From NCBI RefSeq assembly GCF_025370935.1, contig NC_133486.1:10897557-10961556 (forward strand): a stretch of DNA of 64,000 bases, read 5' to 3'. Positions within the stretch are counted from its first letter, which is position 1. Every line of letters starts with the position of its first letter. A program made the position numbers and the translations under genes. The DNA comes from Choristoneura fumiferana. Taxonomy: Eukaryota > Arthropoda > Insecta > Lepidoptera > Tortricidae. This document shows, piece by piece, positions 59,201 through 63,920 of this stretch. The notes beneath the pieces were generated by a model, which had not been told where the DNA came from, made no database searches, and saw only the letters and a program-made list of their open reading frames with translations.

Positions 59201-62200
59201 GTCTCTGCAGGACGGAACTCCTCAACGGTTTATGGCATCGACTTGAAATTCGGTACGGTACGGTTTGGAATACAATGCACGTACAGTCAACAAAAAGTAC
59301 AGTCTGCAAAAAACCTTGTGTTAAAAGTGTTTTTTTTTTACCAAACACTTAATAACCTGTACCTATTAGTAACACCTCGTTCATTTATGTGGGTTTCCCG
59401 TCGCTTTGAAATAGGTCGTGTCGACGTCGGCTGACGTGCGGGGCGTTTCGGAAATTACTATCAGAGTAGACTAGCGGTTAGACATAGTGACATCATATCA
59501 AACCGTGTGTAGAACGAGTATTTTTTATACAATCAGAAATAGAAACCAGACCTTGGTTTACTGCTAAAGCGATATCGCAATAATTTGACACGAGAGAGAA
59601 AAGGAAAACAAATTAGTGGTGTATGCTTAATTATTTTATAAAGGAAATCAGGGAAAGCTAAATAACCGTTTAAAAACGTCTTGATAATTCGAGATTAAGA
59701 GTCGTAATTATGTAACAAAATTGAGACTTTTTTAGTTTTTTTAGTATTTCATTAGGGTTACTAACTTCTCTTAAAGTATGCGGTTATAACAACACGCTGT
59801 ATACATCCATCCTTTTTAGTTGAGTTAAAGATGAATTTCACGTGGCCCCTATTTTCTTTTGGTTAGTAAACTAAATCCTAAAGTACGGGGTAAAAAACTT
59901 ATAAATCTTTCTACCTAAGACAAAGAAGCGAATAATTAACAGACTTAGATATTACATGGAATCAAAAACAAGGCACTGCGAGGCGAGCTTTCATTATGAC
60001 AAAACTAGAGCTAAACAGCCGGTATAATTGCGAATCTGACTCGAGCGAGAAGGGTTCCGTACTATTATATACATCTTCATCAGTCGAAAAAAGACAACGT
60101 ATACATTTTTACGGAATAAAAATCTATGAATATTTGGTGTTACAAGAGTCCCACTCCTAAGCAAAATGTACGCAGTATGAGGCGTGGGGTCATTAACCGA
60201 CTTCAAAAAAGGAGGAGGTTCTATGTTCCAATGTTTGTATTTTTTTTTAGATTTAAATATCAATTAAGTATGGGAAAAAGTAATGGGAAGAAAGTATTGG
60301 AAGTACTCGTATAGGTTTTCCAGTTACGTCAATTTATATGGAAACACTTTTTTCAATGACTAGTATATTTTGATTGCCTTGATTTAAAAATATGTTTTTT
60401 TCACTACTTCTATGGGTAGCAGACCTGAGTATTTGATATTTATTTCAGCTTGATATCTCCACGCGTTCCTGAGAAAAAGGGTTTTATCAGACGGACAGGC
60501 GGTCAACAAAGTGATCCTACAATGGTTCCATTTTTCCTTTGAGGTACGGAACCCTAAATACTACCGAAAGCCTGCACAAACAAAGGCAAAGGCTTAATTA
60601 GAGACCCGCTTGGCGTAAGTTTTGTAATTATTAGACGTGGATGTGGGTTTAACGAGAAAGAAATTACTGCTGGTAAAAAAGGAATTTGTTAATACATTTC
60701 CACGTTGCGAAATATGAATAATATTAGGATGGAAAAACATAATATCATATGTAATCATCATCATCTTGAACCACGTCTCTCTGTGGAAGGCAGGCCTTGT
60801 CTAAGAATGAGAGGCCTTGGGCCGCAGCGCGGATTGAAACTTCTCACACATAAATAATTAAATTTCTTCGCTGTACGTGTACAGTTAGACTAATGTAGTG
60901 GTATGTTGAATTATAAATATATTAATGACGTGGACTTCATCCGATTGTTGAGGATGATGATGAATTGATGATGACACACCATCGCAAATCTTCATATTAT
61001 AATATTAGAATGATCAAAAAACATAATAAGATATAATAATTACTATAGAAAAAGAAAAGCTCAGCAAAATTAAATATTTAAACTTGATATAAAATAGAGC
61101 TGCTTCTTTCCTTTAAAGTCTGATGCAGACTATGAATTAATTATCATTTTAATACTATGTCAAAGCAGCCATTATGCGAAAAAACACTTCGTATTAAAAA
61201 TAAAATAAGTAGAAAATGTTATAAGAACACTGTTAGGGAAAGAGAATTCTTAATAACAACGCTGTAAGTTATATTAGAGACAAAAATGCTTTAATAAATA
61301 TTCCATATCACGGTAAAGATAATTTGGACGAGAAGATTCTTTCCTAGTTAAAATAACAGAAAGAAGATATTGTAGGCAATAGAACATCTAAAGGAATTAT
61401 TTGTTAGATATCTATATTTCTTAGAAAAACGCGAGCTTATTTGAAACGTTATCCTTACATTCTCCTACCTGGTTATAATACGACCTTGACATTCTACTAC
61501 CTGGTTATTTTACAATCTTGACATTCTACCACCTGGTTATTTTACTATCTTGACATTCTACTACCTGGTCATTCTACAACCTGGGCACCTGGACATTTTA
61601 CGACTTTGACGTAAGACGCCGGAGGGCATAATTTGACGTTTACCCAAGTCCCAAATTTATGTGATAAATTAAATGTTAACCTTATTATCCTAATGACAAA
61701 TGTTTTAGCAAAGCTGCATACTATTTAGATAATTTAATAGTGGCCGTTTTTCTGTCTGTTTGTTTTCTTCAAAACAGCGTAGCGCAACTGGCAAGTCCAA
61801 TTACGAATGTACGAGTAGAGTTAGAAATTAAGTAGAATTCCGGACTTAGCAAAATATACGAATATTTTTTTAAATAATTAAGGAAAATAAATGTCAAAAA
61901 CTAACTGAAAACAAAATAGGCTCTTGGAGTGTCTGAAACTTTCAGTTATTTAATTAAGCCCTTGTAATTTATTTCGTAGGAAATTAAGGATTTCAGGGTA
62001 GGTATTTCCGAAGCTGTCAAAATGTTCAAGAAGCAAGATGCTGCTCTTGGTCTTACCTTGATGAGTCCAATAGAGGAGTCAGCTCGTTCAAGGCTGCAGA
62101 TGCTGAACTGGATGGAGGGCAGATCCAGGCGGTAAGACAGCTGGCGCTGGAAGGTCTGCAGACGAGTCGGCACGATTGGTAAGGTTGTTTGACGAAGGAC
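31985..62200 (-). CDS. Syt: Synaptotagmin (Syt-alpha/beta-like, Syt3/6/9/10 group), 3' part of the gene
   Basis: Minus-strand join 62200-62057, 48573-48451, 42079-41925, 39897-39729, 37954-37834, 33350-33179, 32652-32455, 31988-31985; all introns GT-AG. The 1,086 nt give 361 residues plus stop. Residues 1-68 are a linker; C2A is about 69-185; C2B about 198-345; a tail follows. C2A ligands D100, D106, D158, D160, S163 and D166 correspond to the Ca2+ sites of Syt1. C2B has D232, D238, D292 and D294 but E300 at the fifth site, as in the Syt3/6/9/10 group. The polybasic strand KKKKTTVKK is at about 253-261 and the C2B end motif is WYPL at 333. The family binds phospholipids and SNAREs and triggers Ca2+-dependent exocytosis. 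The membrane anchor is upstream of the window. The paralogue name is inferred; identity as a synaptotagmin is firm. Confidence 0.95.
32455..32652 (-). CDS. Syt: Synaptotagmin exon 7: C2B end and C-terminal tail
   Basis: 198 nt: split Arg, IGSNELIGCTAIGSSLIGMG, REHWLEMLDNPRKPVAQWYP, L, then the tail NKSPPSNITLPTNEQQHG, LSCLNG and split Arg. E in GSNE replaces the usual fifth C2B Asp. Acceptor CCATCAG, donor AAG|GTGAGT. Without splicing the frame meets TGA three bases later, after the same Arg. Confidence 0.93.
32796..32924 (+). mobile_element. RTE-like LINE 3' end with short TSD, in the last long intron
   Basis: TGACGACATCGTGAGAGTGG...CAAGTGGCAAGTTGTCGTTC...GTCCAGCAGTGGACGTCTTC then (TGA)n. 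ACGTTC on both sides (32790-32795 and 32925-32930) is a probable duplication. It lies in the intron between exons 6 and 7. Confidence 0.75.
33179..33350 (-). CDS. Syt: Synaptotagmin exon 6: C2B middle, polybasic strand
   Basis: 172 nt: split Asp, PYVKICLICQGKRIKKKKTT, VKKNTLNPVYNEALVFDLPS, ENVFDITLLVKVIDYD, split Arg. It holds the lysine-rich strand that binds acidic lipids and SNAREs in the family, and IDYD ligands of loop 3. Acceptor TTGCTTAG, donor CAG|GTAACA. Confidence 0.95.
33576..33796 (+). repeat. CTAGCTGTTGCCCGC...GCGTTTATAATATTTGTG family copy
   Basis: CTAGCTGTTGCCCGCATCTT, AATTTTCCGAGATAAAAA, AATCGGTTCAGCGGTTTAGA, AACAAACAAACAAACAGGC, TTTGCGTTTATAATATTTGTG. A short standard form of the family at 7927. 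Confidence 0.75.
34036..34167. mobile_element. TA-flanked MITE, 132 bp (CAGTCAAGTTCATAAACTTG)
   Basis: Ends CAGTCAAGTTCATAAACTTG and ATGTTTATGAACTCGACTG, TA on each side. Sister copy of 27612-27741. Confidence 0.85.
34545..34640 (+). repeat. 'TTTATTCAATTTAGGCT' repeat fragment
   Basis: AAAGTCAAAGGCAAGATATTTTTATTCAATTTAGGCTACAAAATGCACTTATGAGTGTCAATAAATCTACC matches 43278-43400, where the copy is longer and continues GGTTCGGAAAAACCTCTGTTG. It is a common lepidopteran retroelement end. Confidence 0.55.
34925..34985 (-). mobile_element. tRNA-SINE 3' fragment
   Basis: GACAATTGACACTAATCGAC, TTAGTCCCAATGTAAGCAAA, GCTTGGGTTATA is the reversed 3' part of the 12701-12968 SINE. Confidence 0.65.
35025..35335. 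repeat. GC-richer intronic repeat with ATGAAATTCCTAGxCATAT modules
   Basis: CACGAAATTCCTAGGCATATTGTGAAA and CATGAAATTCCTAGACATATCATGAAA are direct near-repeats about 105 bases apart; further on is CGGCATATCACGATGTCCCC. Between them, CGCTGCCGCGGCACGCTCGC is GC-rich. It looks like an interspersed repeat rather than a promoter, since no first exon adjoins it. Confidence 0.45.
35462..35921. mobile_element. TA-flanked element, 460 bp, short TIRs
   Basis: Ends CCACAAAACAGATAGGTACA and GTACCTATCTGTTTTGTGG are perfectly inverted, with TA at 35460-35461 and 35922-35923. No coding sequence. A mariner-type MITE by its duplication. Confidence 0.75.
36130..36420 (+). pseudogene. Transposon ORF relic with psq-like helix-turn-helix wording and 3' tail
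   Basis: Frame LFVARRTTLPEAIETAAFSI, PREAVLHDRVAVFNKNGPAG, RPALTPSQESAF resembles the N-terminal DNA-binding part of pogo/Tigger-type transposases (..A...F.IPR..L.DR....GRP..L...QE). It is followed by a TGTTGAATAAACTTTTTTCA (TTTCA)n tail, suggesting retroposition or a transcript-derived copy. The assignment is from wording only. Confidence 0.35.
37834..37954 (-). CDS. Syt: Synaptotagmin exon 5: start of C2B
   Basis: 121 nt (40 codons plus G): EKKDLGELMLSLCYLPTAGR, LTVTVIKGRNLKAMDISGSS. DLGE..LSLCYLPTAGRLTV is the hallmark first C2B strands; D of KAMD is a loop-1 ligand and its partner Asp is made across the next junction. Acceptor CCAACAG, donor CAG|GTAAAC. Confidence 0.95.
38043..38170 (+). 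mobile_element. RTE-like LINE 3' end fragment in intron
   Basis: AAGACTTCCACCAACAAGATGG...GAGGCCTAAGTCCAACAGTGGACGTCTTACGGCTGATATGAT; the end resembles 62297-62380 in reverse. Confidence 0.65.
38725..38935 (-). repeat. CTAGC/CGCATTTATAATATT family, divergent reversed copy
   Basis: AAAACGGCTAGACGAGTTTGGATGAAATTTGGTATG, TTTTTATCACAAAATTACCA, GAGATAAAATCTCGAATAT. Related to the middle part of 7927-8556 in reverse. Confidence 0.5.
38991..39289. mobile_element. ~299-bp foldback MITE
   Basis: Left AAAAAAAGTGTACCCTTTC and right GAAAGGGTACACTTTTTT are inverted, as are CCTACTCAGAATCAAGAGCA and its counterpart at about 39217-39237. The long arms leave a short loop. Its right edge touches the LINE insertion at 39300. 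Confidence 0.75.
39300..39456 (-). mobile_element. 5'-truncated RTE-like LINE with perfect 10-bp TSD
   Basis: AAACGCTCTT occurs at 39290-39299 and 39457-39466. Between them is (CAT)n, then CAGCAGTCCACTGCTGGACA, AGGCCTCTTCCATGGCGCGC, CATCCGCCGCCAGCGATC: the same LINE end as at 1218-1378, almost identical in sequence. Confidence 0.88.
39490..39695 (+). repeat. CTAGC/CGCATTTATAATATT family copy beside exon 4
   Basis: TGCTGTGTGTGAGTAGAATT, AATTTTCCGGGATAAAAAT, AACAAACAAACTTACAAACT, TTCGCATTTATAATGTTAGTGG. It ends about 33 bases from the exon 4 donor side. Confidence 0.7.
39729..39897 (-). CDS. Syt: Synaptotagmin exon 4: C2A Ca2+ loop 3
   Basis: 169 nt: split Ser, then VPYEELRQRYLQFSVYDFDR, FSRHDLIGHVVLKGLLESAD, LHQEIEYTMNILAAPQ. 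YDFDRFSRHD carries the remaining C2A ligands. Acceptor TTCCCTAG, donor CAG|GTAATA. The FSRHDLIG wording is typical of the Syt3/6/9/10-like group. Confidence 0.95.
40147..40860. mobile_element. Foldback cluster of tRNA-like repeats in intron 3
   Basis: Left: ATCGAAAATACAAACTGAAA, ATAGATGCACAG, then a reversed tRNA-like unit (CAGCGCTGGGAATCGAACCC, GCTATACCGCTACACTACCA). Right: a forward unit (GTGGTGTAGCGGTATAGCAC, GGGTTCGATTCCCAGTGCTG) and CAGTTTGTATTTTCGATATA. A truncated third arm lies near 40400-40435. Same family as 8684-9459. Confidence 0.7.
41800..41870 (-). repeat. 'CGACGTTTCAGCCACATTACAGTGGC' repeat fragment
   Basis: CTCGACGTTTCAGCCACATTACAGTGGCCAAGGT is a widespread lepidopteran repeat motif. 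It ends 55 bases from exon 3. Confidence 0.4.
41925..42079 (-). CDS. Syt: Synaptotagmin exon 3: C2A Ca2+ loop 1
   Basis: 155 nt (51 codons plus AG): IFEARDLPIKDVTGSSDPYI, then KVFLLPDRKKKYQTKVHRKN, LNPVFNETFLF. The two Asp of KDVTGSSD are loop-1 Ca2+ ligands. Acceptor CCACCAG, donor CAG|GTGAGC. The split Ser codon completes in the next exon. Confidence 0.95.
42591..42747 (-). mobile_element. tRNA-derived SINE, reversed, head and body
   Basis: Reverse complement of the 12701 SINE: B box as GGGATCGAACC at 42685-42695, then GCCTCAAGCTTCGTATTCAG and GCTATCCGGTCG; AAACACCCAAGATCGAGTAC is the body. The 3' part beyond it is missing. Confidence 0.8.
42830..43575. repeat. Repeat cluster with CATAATGxCC and palindromic GCCCGGGCAT motifs
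   Basis: GCCCGGGCAT occurs at 42982-42991 and 43508-43517. TTCATAATG followed by ACC or CCC occurs near 42926, 43221 and 43501, and a partial copy of the TTTATTCAATTTAGGCT repeat lies at 43278-43400. It seems to be a decayed element split by a later insertion. Confidence 0.45.
44064..44250 (+). pseudogene. RTE-like LINE ORF2 fragment with YGSET motif
   Basis: Reads FDQYVWPVM..., then after a frameshift YGSET(stop)SLTVLG, LGVSLRDRIQNSL, and with further stops the ICKLK.QW motif. YG(A/S)ETW and GVSLRDRIRN are conserved just after the RT domain in this LINE group. It runs into the (CA)n microsatellite. Confidence 0.7.
44248..44278 (+). repeat. (CA)n microsatellite, about 15 units
   Basis: Uninterrupted ACACAC run in intron 2 of the visible gene; likely polymorphic. 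Confidence 0.95.
44830..45070 (-). mobile_element. CAT-tailed SINE, diverged reversed copy
   Basis: GCGATCCCACTGCTGGAATC, GGATTGGGAAGTTTACACAC, GGTTTCTTCACGACATTTTC, GCACACGAATTTCAAAAAAC, GGGCCACCACGGCT is the 54166 SINE in reverse with more changes. Confidence 0.75.
45966..46070. repeat. ATCGAT-rich palindromic repeat
   Basis: GAAAAGATCGATTTTTAGCG, AATCGATCTTTTTGACTTTG, GTGAATCGATTTTTCACGCC, GAGAATCGATCTTTTCTGG: four ATCGAT/ATCGATC words with inverted flanks within about 105 bases. Probably a foldback repeat remnant. Confidence 0.55.
46407..46530. mobile_element. TA-flanked MITE, one end missing (CAGTCAGCATCAG)
   Basis: TA at 46405-46406 then CAGTCAGCATCAGAAGTGGATGAGCGG. The inverted partner GATGAGCAGTTGTGGTGTTCAAAATGATG is present near 46480-46522, but the final CTGA...CTG end is lost. 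Confidence 0.6.
46737..46958 (-). repeat. CTAGCTTTTGCCCGC family, reversed copy
   Basis: ATAATTATAAATGTAAAAGTGTGTGTG, TTTCACGTCGAAACGGAGCG, TTTTTATCCCGGAAAAATGC, GCGGACGAAGTCGCGGGCAA, AAGCTAGTA. Very similar to 50219-50415. Confidence 0.75.
47560..48013 (-). repeat. CTAGC family copy interrupted by a MITE
   Basis: TGCGAAAGTTTGTAAGTCTG, CTAAACCGCTTAACCGATTT, CCAGAAAATTGCATAGTT, then the 250-bp insert (47706-47955), then ACGGCGGGAGAGCG and CAGAGTCGCGGGCAACAG. Confidence 0.8.
47706..47955. mobile_element. 250-bp MITE with GGGCCAAT TIRs and AGTT TSD
   Basis: Starts GGGCCAATTAAACTTTTTTA, ends TAGTTGATTGGCCC; ACCGACACT and AGTGTCGGT inside extend the inverted arms. AGTT lies at 47702-47705 and 47956-47959. 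Inserted inside an older repeat copy, so its edges are set by the host repeat as well. The superfamily is not clear from a 4-base duplication. Confidence 0.82.
48165..48420 (+). pseudogene. Retroelement ORF C-terminus and 3' UTR, 32 bases upstream of exon 2's donor
   Basis: Frame DSFLGQRIGIAIQRGTAASL, VGTLPNSSDLGDIC ends at a stop or frameshift, then GAGTAAGTTAGTTTTAG and an AT-rich 3' UTR with ATAAATACATTTGAC. Colinear with 12075-12240. RIGIAIQRG.AAS looks like the C-terminus of a repeated retroelement protein; the family name is uncertain. Confidence 0.5.
48451..48573 (-). CDS. Syt: Synaptotagmin exon 2: end of linker and first C2A strand
   Basis: 41 codons, phase 0, acceptor GTTGCAG and donor AAG|GTACGT: PELYKNELVRQSSTDSAELE, FCGKLHFAIRYDTEVEALVG, K. 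GKLHFAIRYD is beta-strand 1 of C2A. Confidence 0.93.
48713..48832. mobile_element. 120-bp foldback MITE
   Basis: GAGGCTGTATTGCCTAACGT and ACGTTACGCAATACGGCCTC are inverted, as are CGCAATCAAGTGACAG and CTGTCACTTGATTGCG, leaving a 16-base loop. Confidence 0.85.
48926..49304. mobile_element. ~379-bp MITE (ACAGCGTGTATTTTTGATAC ends)
   Basis: ACAGCGTGTATTTTTGATAC...CTACCTCAAACTGTA and AAGTTTGAGGTAGTATCAAA...AATACACGCTGT are inverted ends. A diverged relative spans about 59490-59805, sharing TTGACACGAGAGAGAA and ACACGCTGTAT. Confidence 0.8.
49776..49850 (+). repeat. Purine-rich imperfect tandem repeat (GGGAAGTGGxG)
   Basis: Units such as GGGAAGTGGTGCAAGCGGAG, GGGGAAGTGGTGAGGAAAGT, GGAGCGGTAAGTGGAGAGG recur every 10-20 bases. 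Confidence 0.6.
49926..50132 (-). repeat. CTAGC family, reversed copy
   Basis: AAATTCGAAAGTTTGTAAGTC, TCTAAACCGCTGAACCGATT, TTCCGGAAAATTGCATACTT, GGACGGAATCGCGGGTAACG, CTAGTA. Confidence 0.75.
50219..50415 (-). repeat. CTAGC family, reversed copy
   Basis: AATATTATAAATGCGAAAGTGTGTG, TTTTGGCATAGAGATAGTTA, TTTTATCCCGGAAAAATGCA, GCGGGCGAAGCCGCGGGCAA. The CGAAACGGAGCGACGG block of 46737-46958 is deleted. Confidence 0.75.
50640..50750 (+). mobile_element. LINE 3' UTR-like repeat, second copy
   Basis: Colinear with 16205-16345; ends TGTACAATAAAGAGTTTA followed by (CATA/CATG) repeats. Confidence 0.65.
50751..51889. other. Intron sequence, nothing recognised
   Basis: AT-rich; no exon or repeat I can support. 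Confidence 0.45.
51890..52140 (+). pseudogene. RTE-like LINE ORF2 C-terminal fragment
   Basis: Pieces RAMERA, then after frameshifts KWQRAGHIARRTVGGGKSSS and DDIVG..GNRRM-type wording; A.LKWQ.AGH.ARR is the conserved stretch downstream of RT. Several indels. Confidence 0.65.
52470..52870 (-). pseudogene. CR1/Jockey-like LINE ORF2 C-terminus and 3' UTR
   Basis: The minus frame reads LETRRDLALVTYFLELIRGK, QNNPGVLKYISLCAPDNYAG, RRRRPPLLAWPRGRTKLLAK, APFARALATLNQIADSVDLF, HCTLSEFK and a stop, then an AT-rich 3' UTR ending in (AAAT)n at about 52470. R..LL..PR.RT.L...P..RAL..LN......DLF is the terminal region of CR1/Jockey-type LINE ORF2. The GC-rich patch at 52671-52760 is this coding, not a CpG island. 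Confidence 0.6.
53064..53235. mobile_element. 172-bp MITE, GC-rich ends, TTA TSD
   Basis: GGGCGGTTACAGACTAGCGT and ACGCTAGTCTAAAACCGCCC-type inverted ends, with TTA at 53061-53063 and 53236-53238. The interior alternates GCGCGT/ACGCGC words. PIF/Harbinger-like by its duplication. Confidence 0.78.
53400..54099. other. Intron sequence; ACGTCGT-rich stretch at 53440-53560
   Basis: CGATGTCGTGTTGTGCTACG, ACGTGCGACGTGATG and CACGACACGACGTCAC, GTAGCACGTCGTCC form loose inverted pairs; probably a decayed palindromic element. No exon. Confidence 0.4.
54100..54121 (+). repeat. (TTTC)n microsatellite at a retroelement tail
   Basis: Follows TTGTGAATAAATGTATTTTC, a poly(A)-signal-like retroposed 3' end. 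Confidence 0.7.
54166..54461 (-). mobile_element. CAT-tailed SINE, full length with perfect 12-bp TSD
   Basis: AAAAACTACAGT at 54154-54165 and 54462-54473 bounds 296 bases. Read in reverse: GAAGCCGTGGTGGCCTAGTG (A-box region), CCTATCGCCTCTTAAGCAGA, AAATTCATGTGCGGAATTAC, GGTGAAGGAAAACATCGTGA, GAAGTTCCCAATCCGCACTG, GGCCTGTGCCCAGCAGTGGG, then (ATG)n. It is the reference copy for the family in this window. Confidence 0.92.
54474..55837. other. Intron sequence, no exon seen
   Basis: About 54590-54860 is a decayed piece of the CTAGC/CCCGTGG repeat class (ending GTTTACCCGTGGGTAAACTC). The rest is AT-rich. Confidence 0.45.
55838..55985 (+). repeat. 'AAATTTCAAGTCGTTGCCATAAACC' repeat, copy 1
   Basis: ACAAATTTCAAGTCGTTGCCATAAAC, GGAGTTCCCTCCTGTAGAGACGATC, AAATTTTAAGTCAATCTGACCACTG. 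The reverse complement of this appears at 59090-59275 (TGGTCAGATCGACTTAAAAT, CAGGATCGTCTCTGCAGGAC, GGTTTATGGCATCGACTTGA). Confidence 0.6.
55986..56972. other. Intron sequence, nothing recognised
   Basis: AT-rich. Confidence 0.45.
56973..57015. repeat. Perfect short hairpin AAAAGTGTAGTGTG / CACACTACACTTTT
   Basis: 14-base inverted arms around a 15-base loop that itself contains CACACTAC. No T-run or gene context indicates a function. Confidence 0.75.
57016..58844. other. Intron sequence, no exon seen
   Basis: AT-rich with no supported ORF. About 58240-58290 (AAGATACGAAGTTCGAATTTTGC) matches 27850-27900 in reverse, a dispersed repeat. Confidence 0.45.
58845..59000 (+). repeat. Retroelement-like 3' tail repeat, second copy
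   Basis: Colinear with 7130-7310; ends (AAATAAAT)n. Confidence 0.65.
59090..59275 (-). repeat. 'AAATTTCAAGTCGTTGCCATAAACC' repeat, copy 2 (reversed)
   Basis: See 55838-55985. This copy has an extra segment of about 45 bases (TCCCGTGACAATGTAATAATC...). Confidence 0.6.
60052..60555 (+). repeat. GGGTTCCG / CGGAACCC element, full copy
   Basis: GGGTTCCGTACTATTATATA at the left, TTTGAGGTACGGAACCC at the right. The inner TTTTTTCACTACTTCTATGGG and AGACGGACAGGCGGTCAACA blocks fit the family described at 411-1020. Confidence 0.65.
60757..60860 (-). mobile_element. CAT-tailed SINE, strongly diverged copy
   Basis: ATCATCATCATCTTGAACCAC, GAGAGGCCTTGGGCCGCAGC, GCGGATTGAAACTTCTCACA correspond in order to the 54166 SINE. 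Confidence 0.5.
60861..61452. other. Intron sequence, no exon seen
   Basis: AT-rich. Confidence 0.45.
61453..61610 (+). repeat. 32-bp minisatellite, 4-5 units
   Basis: Unit CTTGACATTCTACTACCTGG + TTATTTTACAAT. Copies begin at 61453, 61485, 61517 and 61549, spaced exactly 32 bases; a decayed partial unit starts at 61581. Located in the first visible intron, about 450 bases downstream of exon 1. Confidence 0.9.
62057..62200 (-). CDS. Syt: Synaptotagmin exon 1 in window: linker before C2A
   Basis: Acceptor GTTCCAG and donor AAG|GTAAGA bound 48 codons in phase 0: VLRQTTLPIVPTRLQTFQ, RQLSYRLDLPSIQ, ..SLERADSSIGLIK. This is the juxtamembrane linker of the Syt-alpha/beta-type protein; the transmembrane segment is not here and must be encoded by an upstream exon beyond 64000. 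It joins in frame to PELYKNEL of the next exon after a 13.5-kb intron. Confidence 0.9.
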
Positions 62201-62296
62201 CTGGAACAATAACAGATATATATTATGTGGTACTGGGTACTATGTGTATTATGTAAGTGGGAAAGCTAAGAATTAGCCCATTCCAAACATAAATAT

Positions 62297-62380
62297 ATCA
62301 TCATTCATCATCATCATCATCATCACAGCCGTAGGACGTCCACTGTTGGACATAGGCCTCCAGCTGCTTCGGTTGGCATG
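62297..62380 (-). mobile_element. RTE-like LINE 3' end fragment
   Basis: (CAT)n, then CAGCCGTAGGACGTCCACTG, TTGGACATAGGCCTCCAGCT, GCTTCGGTTGGCA; it matches 38043-38170 in reverse. Confidence 0.7.
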
Positions 62381-62979
62381 TTACAGTTATACAGACATTA
62401 TGTTATACAGATGTTACAGTTACACAGTTCAAATACCATTTTCACAGGAACAAAGTATGAAATAAAAAAAAACCAAAAAAAAAATACTTCAGTTTCTTAA
62501 GTGTCTACTGAGTCTAGAAGTCTGATATTTAAATTAAAATTCTAGCGTTGAGACCCATTACTGGAAGTTTTTCAGCTAGTCATGATTTTGAATGGGTCCC
62601 AAAAATATTTGTAAAAAAATAAGGTCGTCGGTTTTTTTTGATATTTCATTTTTTATATATTTTTTTATTAAATATACATTATGGGTCAATTTCAGCTATG
62701 TCATCTATTACGGTTTTAAAATACTACACAGATGGATAGCGAAACGATCGTAATAAGGTTCCGTTCGGGTTCCGAATCCAAAAGAGGCCTGGCGACTCTG
62801 AGGCTTGCGCTTAGGTACCTCTCTGAGAGATTCCTATAACAAATTAGTGAGGTAATATAGCAACAGCCAGTATCTTGGGGTTGATGCTTGTGGCAGAAAA
62901 CCTGGCGCCGTTCGTACTTTATAGTTTGTGGGTACTACTAAATTTTAGTCTTATAATTGTGTTTTATCTAATATACTTT

Positions 62980-63230
62980 TTTTTATTCTACTGGATGGCA
63001 AACGAGCAAGTGGGTCTCCTGATGGTAAGAGATCACCACCGCTCATAAACATCTGCAACACCAGGGGTATTGCAGATGCGTTGCCAACCTAGAGTGCCAG
63101 TAATTTCACCAGCTGTCTTACTCTCCACGCCGAAACACAACAGTGAGCACTGCTGCTTCACGGCAGGATTAGCGAGCAAGATGGTGGTAGCAATCCGGGC
63201 GGACCATGCACAAGGTCCTACCACCTGCAT
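62980..63230 (+). repeat. 'GGATGGCAAACGAGCAAGTGGG' family, copy 4
   Basis: Colinear with 23127-23395; lacks the GGCCTAAGATGGGATACCTC block. Confidence 0.8.
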
Positions 63231-63263
63231 ACCGTATCCTCGGGTCAAAAATGTTTGTGACCA

Positions 63264-63398
63264 AACTCCTTCGAAACGGCTTGACCGATTTTTATAAAAA
63301 AAATGTGTAATATATTCGGTAGGTAAGTAGGTCTAAGAATAGGATGTAAGCTATTTTTCATACTCCTACGCGGATGGAGTCGCGGGCAACAGCTAGTA
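63264..63398 (-). repeat. CTAGC family, short reversed copy
   Basis: CTTCGAAACGGCTTGACCGA, GGATGTAAGCTATTTTTCAT, GGATGGAGTCGCGGGCAACA, GCTAGTA. Confidence 0.6.
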
Positions 63399-63837
63399 AT
63401 AATATAAAGTTCGTTATTGTTACAAACAACCCAAAAAAAAACATTAAAATTCATTCTCAAATCCGAATCGAAAATAAAATGTAGGTAGGTTGGTGTGTTA
63501 ACTTTTTGAAAAAAAGCCCGCTAAGCCGCAAACTATTAGACCAATTCAGTGGGCCAAGAAAATCATAACATTATATTCTTAAGTTCCCGCAAATATTGCT
63601 CAAGCCCGACGTTAACGCTGCAAAACACTTGCACATAATCGCAGGTTTGCACTCACTCCTAACTCCGAGTTACGCGGCGGCACTCCTTCCAATTACCACG
63701 ACGGTTTATTGCCATTCCGGGGGGTTAATCTTAACAAAATTAACTTTAAACTTAAATTTAGGAGGGGTTTTAGGAGAAAGTGCATTTATACGCTTTTGCT
63801 TTTATCTTCGACAGTAAGAGTTTTTAAGAAAACTCAA

Positions 63838-63920
63838 ATTGTTGACGTGGGGACGAAGACCGCCAAACTCAAGTGGGGCTTGACAGGAAATGTCTGCCGG
63901 ATGCATCCAAATCGCTGAGT
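63838..63920 (+). pseudogene. RTE-like LINE ORF2 fragment
   Basis: IVDVGTKTAKLKWGLTGNVC, RMHPNR and stop: the DVG.KTAKLKW...G.VCRM wording is the region downstream of RT in another LINE subfamily. Confidence 0.6.

Noticed and set aside
61453..61610. Regular repeats resembling a CRISPR array
   Set aside because: Units are directly tandem with no variable spacers, and the context is a eukaryotic intron; called a minisatellite.
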